A DNA stretch of 64,000 nucleotides from Norana najaformis (taxonomy: Eukaryota > Annelida > Clitellata > Crassiclitellata > Hormogastridae), in contig OZ029929.1 of the NCBI GenBank assembly GCA_964023275.1, positions 2,669,844 through 2,733,843 on the forward strand, read 5' to 3'. This document shows, one piece after another, positions 30,935-42,274 of this stretch. Within the stretch, counting starts at the first letter, position 1. Every line of letters starts with the position of its first letter. The position numbers and the translations under genes were made by a program. Under the pieces are notes generated by a model that worked only from the letters and a program-made list of their open reading frames with translations, was not told the DNA's origin and did not search any database.

Positions 30935-33900
30935 CTGCAAAACGTCAGCACAAAAGTCTTGTAAACACGAGACATCCTGTTACACATCGTAATGTATGTG
31001 ATTTAATTCATTGATTGAATGACTGATCAATCAAGTGATTAGTGGACAGACAAGGTGTTGACTGAATGACTGACTAAATGAAGGACAGATGAGCAAAAGC
31101 ATAGAAATGGGACAGACAGACAGCCAGACAGACACACAGACAGAGGACATACACAAACACACATGGGACAGAGACACCCCGACAGATATACACATAGACA
31201 GGCACATGGAGACACAGGTAGACAAACAAACACAAACACACAGACAATTGATCTTTGTCTCACCTGATGCTTCTTATCCAATCTTCGCGATCATCTAATG
31301 TGGCTGCACTCATTTTATAAACCATATGTTTACCTAAACACAAAACAAATTCACTGATAAATAAACCGGAATATCAACACCATTCAGCCACCAAAAACGT
31401 TGACTCTTAGATGACACTAGCATACGATTTTCCGAATGCATAAAACGTCGAGTCAAAGCAATTTTCCGAAATGTAAACAGTCAGGTCAAAGTTCAGCATA
31501 ATGTTCCAAAGGGTAAACAACGTCAGGTCAAAGTTCAACGTACCTTCGACTACCTTTCCGTCGGAGTCAGTCTTGCAAGCCTTTATGAAGTCGGTTCCGT
31601 TGGAATGGATTTCGAAGCAGTTGGGTCGATGCGGATGAAGAATCTCTCGCACCTGGACGTTTTCCAGAGGAATGATTCCTTTCGGCTCTTTGTCCTGTGC
31701 AAAGCGAAAAAAGGTAACAACAGGTAACAATGGGTCACAACAGAAAACAATGGGTACGAATGAATAAACAAAGTTAACAATGGGGTAAAACAAGACACAA
31801 TGGGAAACAACAGATAAGGTGATTAAAAGCTGGTAGCAAGCAGATACCAAATGGTAAGAATGAGTAACAAGTAACAATGAGTAACAACGTACAAGAACAA
31901 GTAACTATTATTTTTGCAATGACTAAGCATCAGTCAATGGCGCTGAGCAATTGTGAGTGAAGGACTTGCTCAAGGTCCTTACACAGTCACTGTCTAAGGT
32001 GAGGAGACTCGAACACACTCTCCACGTTACAAGCCAAGTACTCTGTCCCATCGGCTACCATACCCACAGGCAGGTAACCATGTGTAACAACAGGTAACAA
32101 CGAATGACCAACGGGTACAAATGGTTTACAGCTGCTTGTTAGTGTAAAAAGTTAAAACTACATGATTTTTCTGTCAACATGGCTCCTGAATAGGTACCTA
32201 GTGTAAGCAAATTAACTCAATGCATTAAGTAACTTGGAGATTTTTATACTGCCACTATCGTAACAACAAAGGCGTAAATTGGTGGCGGTTATTCCACTCA
32301 CCGTCGTGAATTCGAAGTAGTAGAGGCAATTGTCGTTTAGAATAAACCATCTTCTCTTCCAGCTCTTGACGCGGCCGCCTTTAGAAAACAAACGAGACAT
32401 TCAGATGAGATAATTCACAACGACTGAATGAAGCTGACGGACAGAGAGATAAATAGACATAGTCAGAAAGACAGAAAGACAGGTAGGCAGGCAGCCACTC
32501 AACAAGGCAGGCAAACATGGACAGAAAAACATAGGTAGACTGTCTTAGCCAGACACACAGACATGGGCAAACAGATAGTCAGACAGAGAGGCAGACATAC
32601 ACAGATGTACAAAGAGATAGGCAGTCAGCCAGCAATGCAGCCAAACATGGACAGGTAAATATAGGCAGACTGACTAGCCAGAAAGACAGAAAGATAGACA
32701 GACAGATAATCAGACAGACAGGGAGGCAGACGTAGGCAGATAGACAGAGACAGACAGGCAGATAGGAGAAGACAAACCAAAGGACTGACAAAAGCCGAGT
32801 GAGCATAACTCAAAATTATAGGTAAGCATCGAACGCCATTTCTCCCTTGGACACAATTGTCTGATCCATTACTTCAATTGCTAACACCACTGCATCATCC
32901 CTCAATACCAATTACGTCAACAGAATAACCAGCAGAACCAAACCAAAAAACACTAAACAAAACCAGAAGAAATTAAACAACAGCGTCTAGCAATAACCCA
33001 CAGGAAACAAAAATTAACCAACAATAAATACAATCACCAAAAAGTAACCAGAAAACAAGCAAAAAATAACCAAAAATATCCGGAAAATAACTAAATAACC
33101 CAAAAAAACAAAAATAACCACAAACCAACCCAAAACACAACCTGAAAATAATCAAAGAATTACCGAAAAATAACCAAAAATAACCAAAAAATAACCAAAA
33201 ACCTGAAAAATAACCGGAAGATAACTGGAAAATGAGCAACAGTAACTGACCCTGCTTGCACAACCAACCCTCTTTGACTGGATTGAAGAACGTATGCATG
33301 AGGTCATTGCCATCATCTTCTGGAATTTTGAACGGTTCATTCTTTATGCTGTTATATAAATTCTACAAAACAATTTTACCATTTATTCATATTTTAACAC
33401 AAAAATAAATCAAAATATACTAATAATCCAATTACAACTTAGACTACGCGCACAGAAGGATTTGAATCTCAGATGCAGAGGTGAAAAGTGTGTGCGTTTA
33501 CCTCTAGGAGTTCTCGGGGCAAGTCTCCTCCCTCGTTTATCCCGCGATTCATCTTAATGAAACACTCAACAGAGGGTTTGTCCCGGACACTTGGGTTGTG
33601 AAGACTCGTGTTGAGCATTATGATGGCAAACGACAGAACATAACACGTGTCTGAAAAACAGACAACACATAACCCGTTAGGAAATGTTAAACTCATAAAA
33701 TACACAACAAATTAAGAAAACCTAACACCTAAACTAAAACCTAAGTTTTGATTGTATAATTTCACGTTGTGCTCAGCTGCCCGTGCAGACATGCATGAGC
33801 CGTGCTTCCACACATCAGTCTGCACAAATCGTACCTTCTCCAGTGTTGGATCTTTCTTCTGGAACAGTCGTGCCTCGTATACACATCAGAAACTCATTAC

Positions 33901-35179
33901 GACGCTGTCTTTGGAAGCCATATCAACAACCGTCTCATAATAAGGTCCTGTTATAAAGAGTCTATTTGCTATAATAATTTGAGATACAAGTCCCCAAACG
34001 ACCGTTTTATATCGGTGAAGCGTATTATAATGGATCTGTGTTGTATGTGCTGTCACATCAGACTCTGTTCAGCAAACGTTCTCAAACTGCCTCAAAAAAT
34101 GATAGGTATTTGAAAGGCTCTATATAAATGGTCCTCACACACACACGCATGCACGCACACACACACATACAACAGATGGAAATTAGTTACTGCAGAGATG
34201 CACTCTACATTGTATAGAAGTTTATCTGTTGTGTTAAAATAATAACAGTAACAATAGTAATAACAATAACAATAATAATAACAACAGCAACCCTCATTCC
34301 TTGGGAAGGGGGTAAATGCTTGACCTGGGACGCCACAGTAATCGATACTCTGGCAGTCTCTTATCGATCCAGAACAGCCGTGGTCGCAGGTGCTGCTGCT
34401 GAGATCGCAGCAGAACGAAAGACCTCAAAATACAGTGATATTCTCTCGACACACTGCTTCGTCCCTCTGGCCTTCGAGACTCTAGGCCCCATAAATCAGG
34501 AAGGCTTCAGCCTCATCAAGAAAATCGGACGCCATTTAACTCAAGCATCGGGAGATAAGAGGGAGACTTCTTTCCTGTTCCAACGCCTCTCCATTGCCAT
34601 CCAGCGATCTAACGCGATTGCCTTTAATGGCACATTCTTGGAGCCAGATTTAAGCGAAGACTGGCAATTCCAGAGAACAATCACCGTGCCTGAAGCCAAG
34701 ATTAAAGAAAAGGAGAGAACCTGGAACTGGTCATCGAAACCCAGCCGACGGGCCCCAACCGATCCTCTGGGTCAAAGAGCCACACCGCCTGTCGAAGGTC
34801 AGCCGGCGGGTCGAGGTCGAGGAGACGTCGACGCTCGGGTCAGCGAAGCCCACGACGCAGGCGCTTTCGAAGCAGACGACGACGGCGATGAAGAGGAGGG
34901 AGTTGGTGGTGCTGGATGTTCGTCCGATCCACACCGGAAGTTCTTGCGCCCCATCGAAGAAACGCCCACAGAACGCTCTACACTTAAGCGACCGCTAACT
35001 CAGGGTTGCTTCTTCACCATGGTGCTTAAAGACAAGATCACGCGATTCGGAGGTGCAGCTAGTCGACCTGTTTCCAGTGTGCCAACCAGGACGCCACAGC
35101 AGCTCTAGTTGCTCCAGCAACAATAGATTTGTATCATAATTGAAGTGACACAATAGATTTGTTTCATAATTGAAGTGAC

Positions 35180-35216
<37 letters not shown>

Positions 35217-37038
35217 CAACAATAATATTAATGAAGAGATAAATAAGTTTTAATTCCGAAGGAATCATACCTACCTCAGGGAAAAAATAAAAATAAAAAG
35301 AAGAGTACTCTTGAGATGGTGCTTCTGACATTTAAATAACTTAAAAACTGCAATATTTTAAGGTATAATGATAATAAATAATAATACTAAACAATAATCT
35401 TCTCTCCAGACTAATTTAATGGTGCACAAAATAGCATAATATGTTTCTGCGGAAGGAAATTAATATCTGACCTGTTGATTTGAACATCCCAGGATTTTGG
35501 TCGCAGTATCGTTGAGCAAAGCATTCCATCATCCGGTCGATTTTCTGTGCCTCTCCTGGAAGACGGAAGCTCCAGAGGAATTGCCTACAAGTGGAAACAA
35601 AAGACTCCCAATTGCCACGACTCTAACCTTTGGACTTCTGCAGTGCCACCAAATGATAAATTTATCCACAGTCTCCTGCGAATTGACAAGCAAGATGAAA
35701 AACGATGCAGCTAACCCTCACCTAAACTACTTTACAGAACTAGCACAGCAAACAGAAAAAGGTAGCGAATTTTAGAATAGCGAATCCCAGAGTAGTGAAT
35801 CCCAGAGTAGCGAATCCCACAGCAGTGAATCCCCCAGAGCAGTAAATCCCAGAGCTGCGAATCCCAGAGCAGTGAATCCCAGAGCAGCAAATTCCAGAGT
35901 AGCAAATTCCAGAGTAGTGAATCCCAAAGCAGCGAATCCCAGAGTCTTGCACCATATGCACAGCACTTTATAGTATCATACTAGTATTTTGTATTGTACC
36001 ATACTTGTATTCTGTATTGTATTGTGAACAACATACCTAAGCGCCTGAACGAGAATCATGCTACAGAAATCATTTAGCGTAACGAAGGCCTTGAGAACTG
36101 CGATATTGAAGTCATTCCTAGAAAGGACACAAGAAAAAACACTTGAAACAAACTGCAAACAGGAAAAGTAATTCTTAAAACATTACTTTTTAACCTGAGG
36201 TAGGAATGAAACCTCGGGAATGAAATTGTAGCAGGCGGCAAGAAGATCTATAGGAATTATTATTGTTGGCATTATTTTCATTATGATAGAAATGATCCTT
36301 CAGGATTATTATTATATAATTTTTTATTATTGTTGTCTTTGTTCTTTTATTATTATAATACCCGAGGAATAAAATGATCCTTAGGAACAAGAAATTAGTG
36401 CAGGAGTGAGAAAAACATTTAAAACAAACAGCAAATATGAAGATATAGGCAGCTGGGCCAATCAGGCCTCGTTTTCGGGAATACTGCACAAGGTACTGAA
36501 CTCCAACTTTTATCTTTATTTTTCTTACCCATGGCATATCTGATCCTTCTCTGGAGAATGAAAAAATTCTGTGGCAACTAGAAATCTGGATATTTATTTG
36601 TATTTTTTATATTTTTACTTTTTCATTTTTAAATTTTTTTGGGAGCAGTATCTGGGAATATTATAATTGTTATCATCATCATCGTCATCAATCACCATCG
36701 TCGTCATCATCATCATCATCATCATCATCATAATTATGACAATCATGATGGGAGTGTATGAATGAGCAACTGTCTACCTTTCTCCGAGGTAATCTCCTAT
36801 TGCTGTTTTGTTAAGGCCCTCTCCTTTGTAGAGAAACTGAGCCACTTCCTCAGCAGTATGTTGCAGTAGTTTATGGTCAACCAGATACTCTATTCCCTTC
36901 AGATCAAACACAAAACATCATCTAATCTAATCAAATCCGACCTTATGTAGCACTCTTTTCTTAGTACATAAAGGTTCAATCAAAACTTAACCTAATCAAC
37001 TCTGACCTTCTGTAGCACTTTTATTCTAGCATGCATGT

Positions 37039-37070
<32 letters not shown>

Positions 37071-40000
37071 TGTATCACTAAATTTGTAAAGCGCCTTTTA
37101 AGTAACTCACAAAGGCGCTGCAGCACGGCTACCTAACGGTCTCTAAATAGGAACGTCTTGAGATGGGCAGAAAATGTTTCTTGAACTGTTGAACAGGCAA
37201 GGGATCGGATGTCTGGTGGAAGAGTGTTCCAGAGAGACAGCCCACCCGAACAGACGTACGAGAACGCGATACAATGAGTTGACCATGTGTCGCCGACCGT
37301 AGTCTCTGTCGACCAGGATGATCAGCAACTGGCTTGATGAGCTCATTGATATAATGCGGCGCTAAGCCAACGATCAAGGACCTGACCATGAGGAATATTT
37401 TGAACTGTACCCTCTTCTCAACTGGAAGCCAAAGTAGGGTGTCTCGTATATAGGTGGAAATATGCGAGAATCTGGAAGTACCAGCGACGAGCCGAGCAGC
37501 ACAGTTGAGGACAGACTGGAGCTGACGGATGCGGAATTTAGGCAGGCCGACCAGGAAGGAGTTGCAGTGGTCCAGATGCGTAATGATGAAGGAATGGACG
37601 AGCGTGACAGCCGCGCTATAGGACAGGTTTCGAGGTATAGCCCTTATCTGACGCAGTTCGTAGTAGCAAGTCCTGCAGAGTGAATTAATATGACCTGCCA
37701 TCGACAGCTCTTCGTCCAACAAAACACCCAGATCACGAGCCATTCGCAGCAAGACCCAATTTGAAGACGCTGCCAGAATGATATCTCGATCCACGTCCCG
37801 AAGTTTGTGCCGAGAGCCAAACCAGATGAACTGTGTTTTCACCGGGTTCAGCCGAAGCCAGTTTAAGGACATCCATTTCTGTATATTGGTAACCACCATC
37901 TGGATCCTCAAGACACAGGCTGCAGTGTCAGACGGATGGCAAGTCGCATATATCTGCACATCATCGGCATATTGATGATCCAGTACACCAAGAGCTGTGA
38001 CGACCTGGGTTAGATCGACAGTATAGAGTATGTAGAGGAGTGGCCCCAGAACTGAACCCTGTGGCACGCCACAGAGAACCGGTATCCACCTCGAAGCATC
38101 CGTCCCGACCTCAACCCTCATGGTCCTCCCGTCGAGGAAAGAGCGTATCCAATCGAGTGTCCGGCTCACAAAACCATAAGAGGTTTTGAGACGAGTCAGG
38201 AGAATCTGATGATCCACAGTGTCAAATGCTGCGCTTACATCGAGGAGAGCGAGCAGCGTCACCTTCCCCGCATCGATTGCATCATAGAAGTCGGAGAAAA
38301 GTCGAAGGACCACCGTCTCAGTCGAATGGCCCTTCCTAAAACCAGACTGACGCTTTGGCATGAGATTACTTGTCGAGATAGAAGACTGCCTGTTGTGCGA
38401 CTATTTTCTCAATGATCTTTGAGAGAAATGAGAGGTTGGAGAATGGGCGGTAGCTACTCACATCTTCAGGATCCAATCAGAGCTTTTTAAGGTGTGGTTA
38501 TGTATGTATTTATGTATGTATGCATCCAAGAACTTAAACAGCACAAATTAAGAATCACACAAAGGTGCTACAGCATGACATCTAGCCGTTCAAAAAGGTA
38601 CATCTTAAGATGAGCTGAGAATGTTTCTAGAGCTGATATGGGAGCAAACCATTCAATCAGTCAATCTACTCTAATCTTACCTTACCTTACTTAATATTCC
38701 CCTTGCTCCTCACCTTACATAACCTCACCTTACCTTACCTTCCCATATTCTATCTTACCTTTCCTGACCTTACCTTCCCTTACCTTGACTGACTGAGCTC
38801 AGCTTAAATCGTAGCTACAAGTATTGCTCCTGGATCAACTGAACTTTACCTTCTTAGGGTCCATGTTGAACTTCTTTCTGCCAATCGTTAGAGGCTGTGA
38901 CTTGGGATTTCTGCCAACGCAAATTCCAACAAAATCCAAGTGCATTTTCTGCTGCCATATAGTAAGTAATGGTAAAAGTTAACAAATAACTGTTAACAGA
39001 TAACTGTTAACAAATAGCTATTAACAAATGCTAACTAATAACCTTTAATAAATAATTGTTAACAAATAACCATCAACAAACAACTGTTATTTAATAAAGG
39101 TTATTAGTTAACAAGTGTTAGCGGCTATTTGTTAACAGTTACTTGTTAACAGATATTTGTTAAATGTTATTTGTTATAAATGGCAAGGGATTCAAATTAC
39201 CAGCGCAGAGATTAGTTCTGATAATTTCGGCTTCTCTTGTGCCCTCTAGCAAACTCAGCTATAACAAGTACACTGGTTGTACACTGTCAGTGGGAAGATG
39301 AAGCAGCAAGAGAGAGGGGGCTGGCCACTCCCACTCATCTGCCGAGGCCGAGAAAACGAAGTGTTGGTCACTTCATACCCAAGGCTGTCTCCCACGGCCT
39401 GGCTTAAGGGAGAGCTCTTCTTTTTCATACTGAAGCAGACACCTTGGAGGTTGGAGAGCAGTGCAGGAGAGTAGTGAAATGCAGCTGGAATGATGGTGGT
39501 TGAACAGGAAGATGGTGAAAGTAGGTTGGGATGATGGTGGTTGCAGAGGATGGTGAAAGTAGGTTGGGATGATGGTGGTTGAACAGGAAGATGGTGAAAG
39601 TAGGTTGGGATGATGGTGGTTGCAGAGGATGGTGAAAGTAGGTTGGGATGATGGTGGTTGAACAGGAAGATGGTGAAAGTAGGTTGGGATGATGGTGGTT
39701 GCAGAGGATGGTGAAAGTAGGTTGGGATGATGGTGGTTGAACAGGAAGATGGTGAAAGTAGGTTGGGATGATGGTGGTTGCAGAGGATGGTGAAAGTAGG
39801 TTGGGATGATGGTGGTTGCAGAGGATGGTGAAAGTAGGTTGGGATGATGGTGGTTGAACAGGAAGATGGTGAAAGTAGGTTGGGATGATGGTGGTTGCAG
39901 AGGATGGTGAAAGTAGGTTGGGATGATGGTGGTTGCAGAGGATGGTGAAAGTAGGTTGGGATGATGGTGGTTGCAGAGGATGGTGAAAGTAGGTTGGGAT

Positions 40001-42169
40001 GATGGTGGTTGAACAGGAAGATGGTGAAAGTAGGTTGGGATGATGGTGGTTGAACAGGAAGATGGTGAAAGTAGGTTGGGATGATGGTGGTTGCAGAGGA
40101 TGGTGAAAATAGACTGGGATGATGGTGGTTGCGGAGGAAGATGGTGAAATCCAGCCGGATTAATGGTGGCTGAAGAAGATGGTGAAGGAGGCTGGAATGC
40201 TGAGGCTGATGGTGAAATGCAGCCCTGGCTTCTGCCTCCGACAGAATAATTCGTCCTCTGGAGATACGCGCAATGGATTATTCAGCGGATGCTAACGGAA
40301 TTCCAACATCCGCTGCAGCAGCAGCAGCAGCACCAGTCAGAGGCTCCCGGACTTCGATGAGTCATGCCATCATCTCACCTGACCAACGGACACGCAGGCA
40401 GGCAGGCAGGCACACATGGATACATAAACATAGGTAGCTACACTTAGGTAGACAGACAAAGGTAGACAGACAGACAAAGGCAGATAGACATGGACAGATG
40501 GACAGACATAGCCCGAGGCAATAGGAAGATAAACAGGCAGAGAGACAGACAGACAGACAGACAGAAGGAGGTACCTCGCCCTCCGACCTTCCCTTGCTCA
40601 TCCTCGTCTTCCTCTTCCTTCTTCTCCCCTTTCTCCACATTTCCTCTTATTCTACCCAGTGCAGTTCATCTCCCCTTAAGTATCTCAGCTTCGAAAGAGA
40701 AGAATTAAGAAGAAAGACCAGGAGAATGAGAATGAGGAGGAGGAGGGGAAGAGGAAGAGGAAGCAGACGAGGAGGAAGAGAAGTATAAGGAGGAAGAGAA
40801 AGAGGAGGACAAAGAGCATGACGCGGTAGAGGAGGTGAATGAGGACAAGGAGGAGGAAAGACGAGCAGAGCGGAGGAGGATAAAGGAATAAATAGTAGAA
40901 GAACGAGAAGGCTTTTTCTCTGCGTTTTGGTCAACCTCGGAACAGTTAATGATTCCATTCGTCGACTTCTCCCTCAGTCTCCTCCTCGGACGACCCCCCC
41001 CCTTCCGTCTTCTGACGGAAGCTACTGGAACATTCCACACTCAAAGGCCGCGTCTCTCACTCCTTCCTTCCGTAACGCCCAGCCACTGAGTCAACCCACC
41101 CACCCACCTACCCAATCCCACCCACCCCGACCCACCTCCCTCGCTACGCCTGACAGACCTACTGACCAGCTCGTTTCCATGGCAACAACTCGTCCAGTGG
41201 CCATAAAGCTATCCAGACCAATGGCATCTTATATAGTTCTCGATCGGCTGTGTTTACTAGTGGCCGCTTGGTGCTGTGGATACGACGCTGGCAAGCTCAC
41301 CACCGCTAAGCCAGCAAACTAGCGAGTCAGCCATTTGAGGGTTTTGTCAACAAGCCAGTCAACCAGCCAGTCATTCAAGTACCCAGTCAATCAGTCAGTC
41401 ATTCAAGTACCCAGTCAACCAGCCAGTCATCCAAGTACCCAGTCAACCAGCCAGTCACTCAAGTACCCAGTCAACCAGCCAGTCATTTAAGTACCCGGTC
41501 AACCAGCCAGTCATTTAAGTACCCAGTCAACCAGCCAGTCATTAAAGTACCCATGAAACCAGCCAGTCAAGTACCCATGAAACCAGCCAGTCATTCACGT
41601 ACCCATGAAACCAGCCAGTCATTCAAGTACCCATGAAACCAGCCAGTCATTCAAGCACCCATGAAACCAGCCAGTCATTCAAGTACCCAAGAAACCAGCC
41701 AGTCATTCAAGTACCCATGAAACCAGCCAGTCATTCACGTACCCATGAAACCAGCCAGTCATTCAAGTACCCAGTCAACCAGCCAGTCATTCAAGCACCC
41801 AGTCAACCAGCCAGTCATTCAAGTACCCATAAAACCAGCCAGTCATTCAAGCACCCAGTCAACCAGCCAGTCATTCAAGTACCCATGAAACCAGCCAGTC
41901 ATTCACGTACCCATGAAACCAGCCAGTCATTCAAGTACCCATGAAACCAGCCAGTCATTCAAGTACCCGATCAAACAGCCAGCCAACCCGTCAGCCAACC
42001 AACCAGTCAAAGCTGGCACCAAGAATTGACTGTGAACTTGTAACTTATAAGAGTTCGATCGTCAGGATTGCATTCGGATCAATGCATTTGCTGCTTACTT
42101 GTCGTGCTGATCGGAATTATCGATCGATTCGATCTCGGCCGTGACGTCATTGATCTCGGCCTTGATTTG
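30865..42169 (-). CDS. CYTH: Cytohesin-type ARF guanine nucleotide exchange factor (first exon not found)
   Basis: Eleven exons in transcript order: 42169-42099, 38910-38850, 36896-36778, 36117-36037, 35584-35472, 33650-33502, 33362-33251, 32378-32302, 31694-31544, 31333-31264, 30934-30865. All junctions have GT/AG ends and matching phase and give 357 residues. Cytohesins are about 395-400, so only the N-terminal 35-40 residues are missing. Order: end of coiled coil ([13 protein letters not shown]), Sec7 domain from [12 protein letters not shown] with the catalytic Glu in [11 protein letters not shown] and the second motif [15 protein letters not shown] domain ([20 protein letters not shown]), and a basic C-terminus (LLAARRRK) that in relatives aids autoinhibition and membrane binding. 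The family loads GTP on ARF proteins at membranes containing phosphoinositides. Introns carry a LINE, an ORF-bearing TE fragment and minisatellites. Confidence 0.95.
31080..31245. repeat. (GACA)n microsatellite
   Basis: Imperfect ACAGACAG-type tetranucleotides. A related stretch lies at 32430-32760. Both fall in cytohesin introns and create Ser/Cys/Leu-rich false frames. Confidence 0.85.
31264..31333 (-). CDS. CYTH: Cytohesin exon: PH domain C-terminal part
   Basis: Encodes [20 protein letters not shown], the start of the PH C-terminal helix with its invariant Trp. Acceptor tttgtgtttag, donor GTGAGA. Confidence 0.9.
31544..31694 (-). CDS. CYTH: Cytohesin exon: PH domain core
   Basis: Encodes [18 protein letters not shown] ... 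[20 protein letters not shown] and ends in VVE plus one base at the donor GTACGT. Confidence 0.95.
31915..32075 (-). repeat. SINE family B copy
   Basis: gtgagtgaaggacttgctca ... gactcgaacacactctccac ... acaagccaagtactctgtcc, as in the copy at 520-660. Confidence 0.55.
32302..32378 (-). CDS. CYTH: Cytohesin exon: PH domain beta-1 to beta-3
   Basis: Encodes [20 protein letters not shown] then YFEFTT. The basic K/R residues are those that contact inositol phosphates in this family. Joined to the previous exon it gives two glycines (diglycine form). Confidence 0.95.
32930..33245. repeat. AACCAAAAATAACC low complexity
   Basis: The intron between the PH exons is filled with degenerate A-rich repeats such as aataaccaaaaa. 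The Phe-rich minus-strand frames across it are artefacts. Confidence 0.7.
33251..33362 (-). CDS. CYTH: Cytohesin exon: Sec7-PH linker and start of PH
   Basis: Encodes [20 protein letters not shown], then [15 protein letters not shown]. It ends one base into a Gly codon at the donor GTCAGT, the known position of the di-/triglycine splice choice in vertebrate cytohesins. Confidence 0.95.
33502..33650 (-). CDS. CYTH: Cytohesin exon: Sec7 hydrophobic groove
   Basis: Encodes [19 protein letters not shown], the second conserved Sec7 motif, then [17 protein letters not shown]. The acceptor is gtttttcag. Confidence 0.96.
34320..35108 (+). CDS. Transposon-derived 262-aa ORF in a cytohesin intron
   Basis: The first 110 or so residues ([20 protein letters not shown] ... 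[17 protein letters not shown] ... [18 protein letters not shown]) closely resemble a C-terminal segment I associate with RT-encoding retroelement ORFs common in marine invertebrates. There it follows the reverse transcriptase. The remaining half (from about 34680) is unrelated, rich in Pro/Gly/Glu/Asp and ends in [12 protein letters not shown]. No RT motif is present. It lies antisense to cytohesin between the exons at 33502-33650 and 35472-35584. I read it as a truncated retroelement 3' end whose frame happens to continue into flanking DNA. Confidence 0.5.
   Translation: MTWDATVIDTLAVSYRSRTAVVAGAAAEIAAERKTSKYSDILSTHCFVPLAFETLGPINQEGFSLIKKIGRHLTQASGDKRETSFLFQRLSIAIQRSNAIAFNGTFLEPDLSEDWQFQRTITVPEAKIKEKERTWNWSSKPSRRAPTDPLGQRATPPVEGQPAGRGRGDVDARVSEAHDAGAFEADDDGDEEEGVGGAGCSSDPHRKFLRPIEETPTERSTLKRPLTQGCFFTMVLKDKITRFGGAASRPVSSVPTRTPQQL
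35110..35225. repeat. Duplicated 36-37 bp unit and (ATA)n
   Basis: caatagatttgtatcataat + tgaagtgaca occurs twice in a row with one difference, followed by a run of ATA triplets. Confidence 0.8.
35472..35584 (-). CDS. CYTH: Cytohesin exon: Sec7 domain
   Basis: Encodes [20 protein letters not shown] and then [17 protein letters not shown]. Donor is GTCAGA. Confidence 0.95.
35764..35945. repeat. 15-bp minisatellite in a cytohesin intron
   Basis: About 12 copies of agagtagcgaatccc and variants (cagcagtgaatcccc). In the minus frames this reads as 5-residue units like GFAAL. Confidence 0.9.
36037..36117 (-). CDS. CYTH: Cytohesin exon: Sec7 domain, middle
   Basis: Encodes [20 protein letters not shown] and ILVQALR. 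Phase 2 in, phase 2 out; donor GTATGT. Confidence 0.93.
36778..36896 (-). CDS. CYTH: Cytohesin exon: Sec7 domain with catalytic glutamate
   Basis: Encodes [11 protein letters not shown] then [20 protein letters not shown]. The first Glu of GEG is the 'glutamic finger' that displaces GDP/Mg from ARF in this family. Confidence 0.95.
37085..38505 (-). mobile_element. LINE (CR1/L2/Jockey-type) with 410-aa open RT region, 5'-truncated
   Basis: The open frame 38361-37129 holds the RT core: [25 protein letters not shown] (first catalytic Asp), [16 protein letters not shown], and the catalytic YADD box in [11 protein letters not shown] thumb region and the C-terminal phrase typical of these elements follow. 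Upstream, more RT sequence ([20 protein letters not shown]) is separated by a frameshift near 38365 and an in-frame TGA near 38485, and no endonuclease is present. It is therefore a 5'-truncated, decaying copy. It sits in the cytohesin intron between 36896 and 38850 in the same orientation as the host gene. Its 3' end runs to about 37085 (aagcgccttttaagtaact), next to an (AT)n/(ATGT)n tract. Confidence 0.88.
38510..38645 (-). mobile_element. Second LINE 3' end fragment, same family
   Basis: Matches 37080-37190 with moderate divergence (cacaaaggtgctacagcatg; acatcttaagatgagctgag). It ends in ATGT repeats and sits beside the longer copy. A third, more diverged copy lies at 45880-46025. Confidence 0.6.
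38690..38790. repeat. (CCTTA)n pentamer region
   Basis: Imperfect cttacctta repeats just downstream of the cytohesin exon at 38850-38910. 38970-39180 is a further region of taacaaataactgt words. Confidence 0.7.
38850..38910 (-). CDS. CYTH: Cytohesin exon: linker into the Sec7 domain
   Basis: Encodes [20 protein letters not shown] and ends at the donor [17 protein letters not shown] is nearly invariant in cytohesins. Confidence 0.92.
39190..39475 (+). repeat. SINE family E body fragment
   Basis: gccctctagcaaactcagct ... tacactgtcagtgggaagat ... tctgccgaggccgag, as in 45400-45530. The tRNA-like head is missing. Confidence 0.55.
39478..40150. repeat. Two-unit minisatellite (about 41 and 38 bp)
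   Basis: About 16 units built on gatggtgaaagtaggttggg. They alternate irregularly between a form with ggttgaacaggaa and a shorter one with ggttgcagagg. It lies in the cytohesin intron. Confidence 0.92.
40380..40910. repeat. (CAGA)n and purine-rich low complexity
   Basis: 40440-40570 is a CAGA/GACA microsatellite and 40690-40900 a long GAGGA-rich purine tract on the plus strand. Confidence 0.85.
41345..41985. repeat. 28-bp minisatellite (about 22 copies)
   Basis: The unit is aaccagccagtcattcaa + gtacccatga. Copies vary between cccatga and cccagtc. On the plus strand it is open over long stretches, giving a 103-aa false frame. Confidence 0.93.
42099..42169 (-). CDS. CYTH: Cytohesin exon: end of N-terminal coiled coil
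   Basis: Acceptor ctttgttgtag, codons [20 protein letters not shown], donor GTAAGC in phase 2. It is separated from the next exon by more than 3 kb of minisatellite-rich intron. The AA left over joins the A that starts the next exon, which fixes both splice sites. Confidence 0.85.
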
Positions 42170-42274
42170 CTACAACAAAGAATGGCTGTCTGAGAATCCA
42201 CGTGCAACAAGAACAACAACAACGATGACAACAGACAACAAGCACAAAGAAGCCGGTGCAAAACAGTACAACAG

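Noticed and set aside
33055..33340. Frames read as a Phe-rich membrane protein near 32973-33299
   Set aside because: Translation of the A-rich intron between two well-supported cytohesin exons; no independent support.
40594..41040. Ser/Leu/Pro-rich frames
   Set aside because: Purine/pyrimidine tract artefacts.
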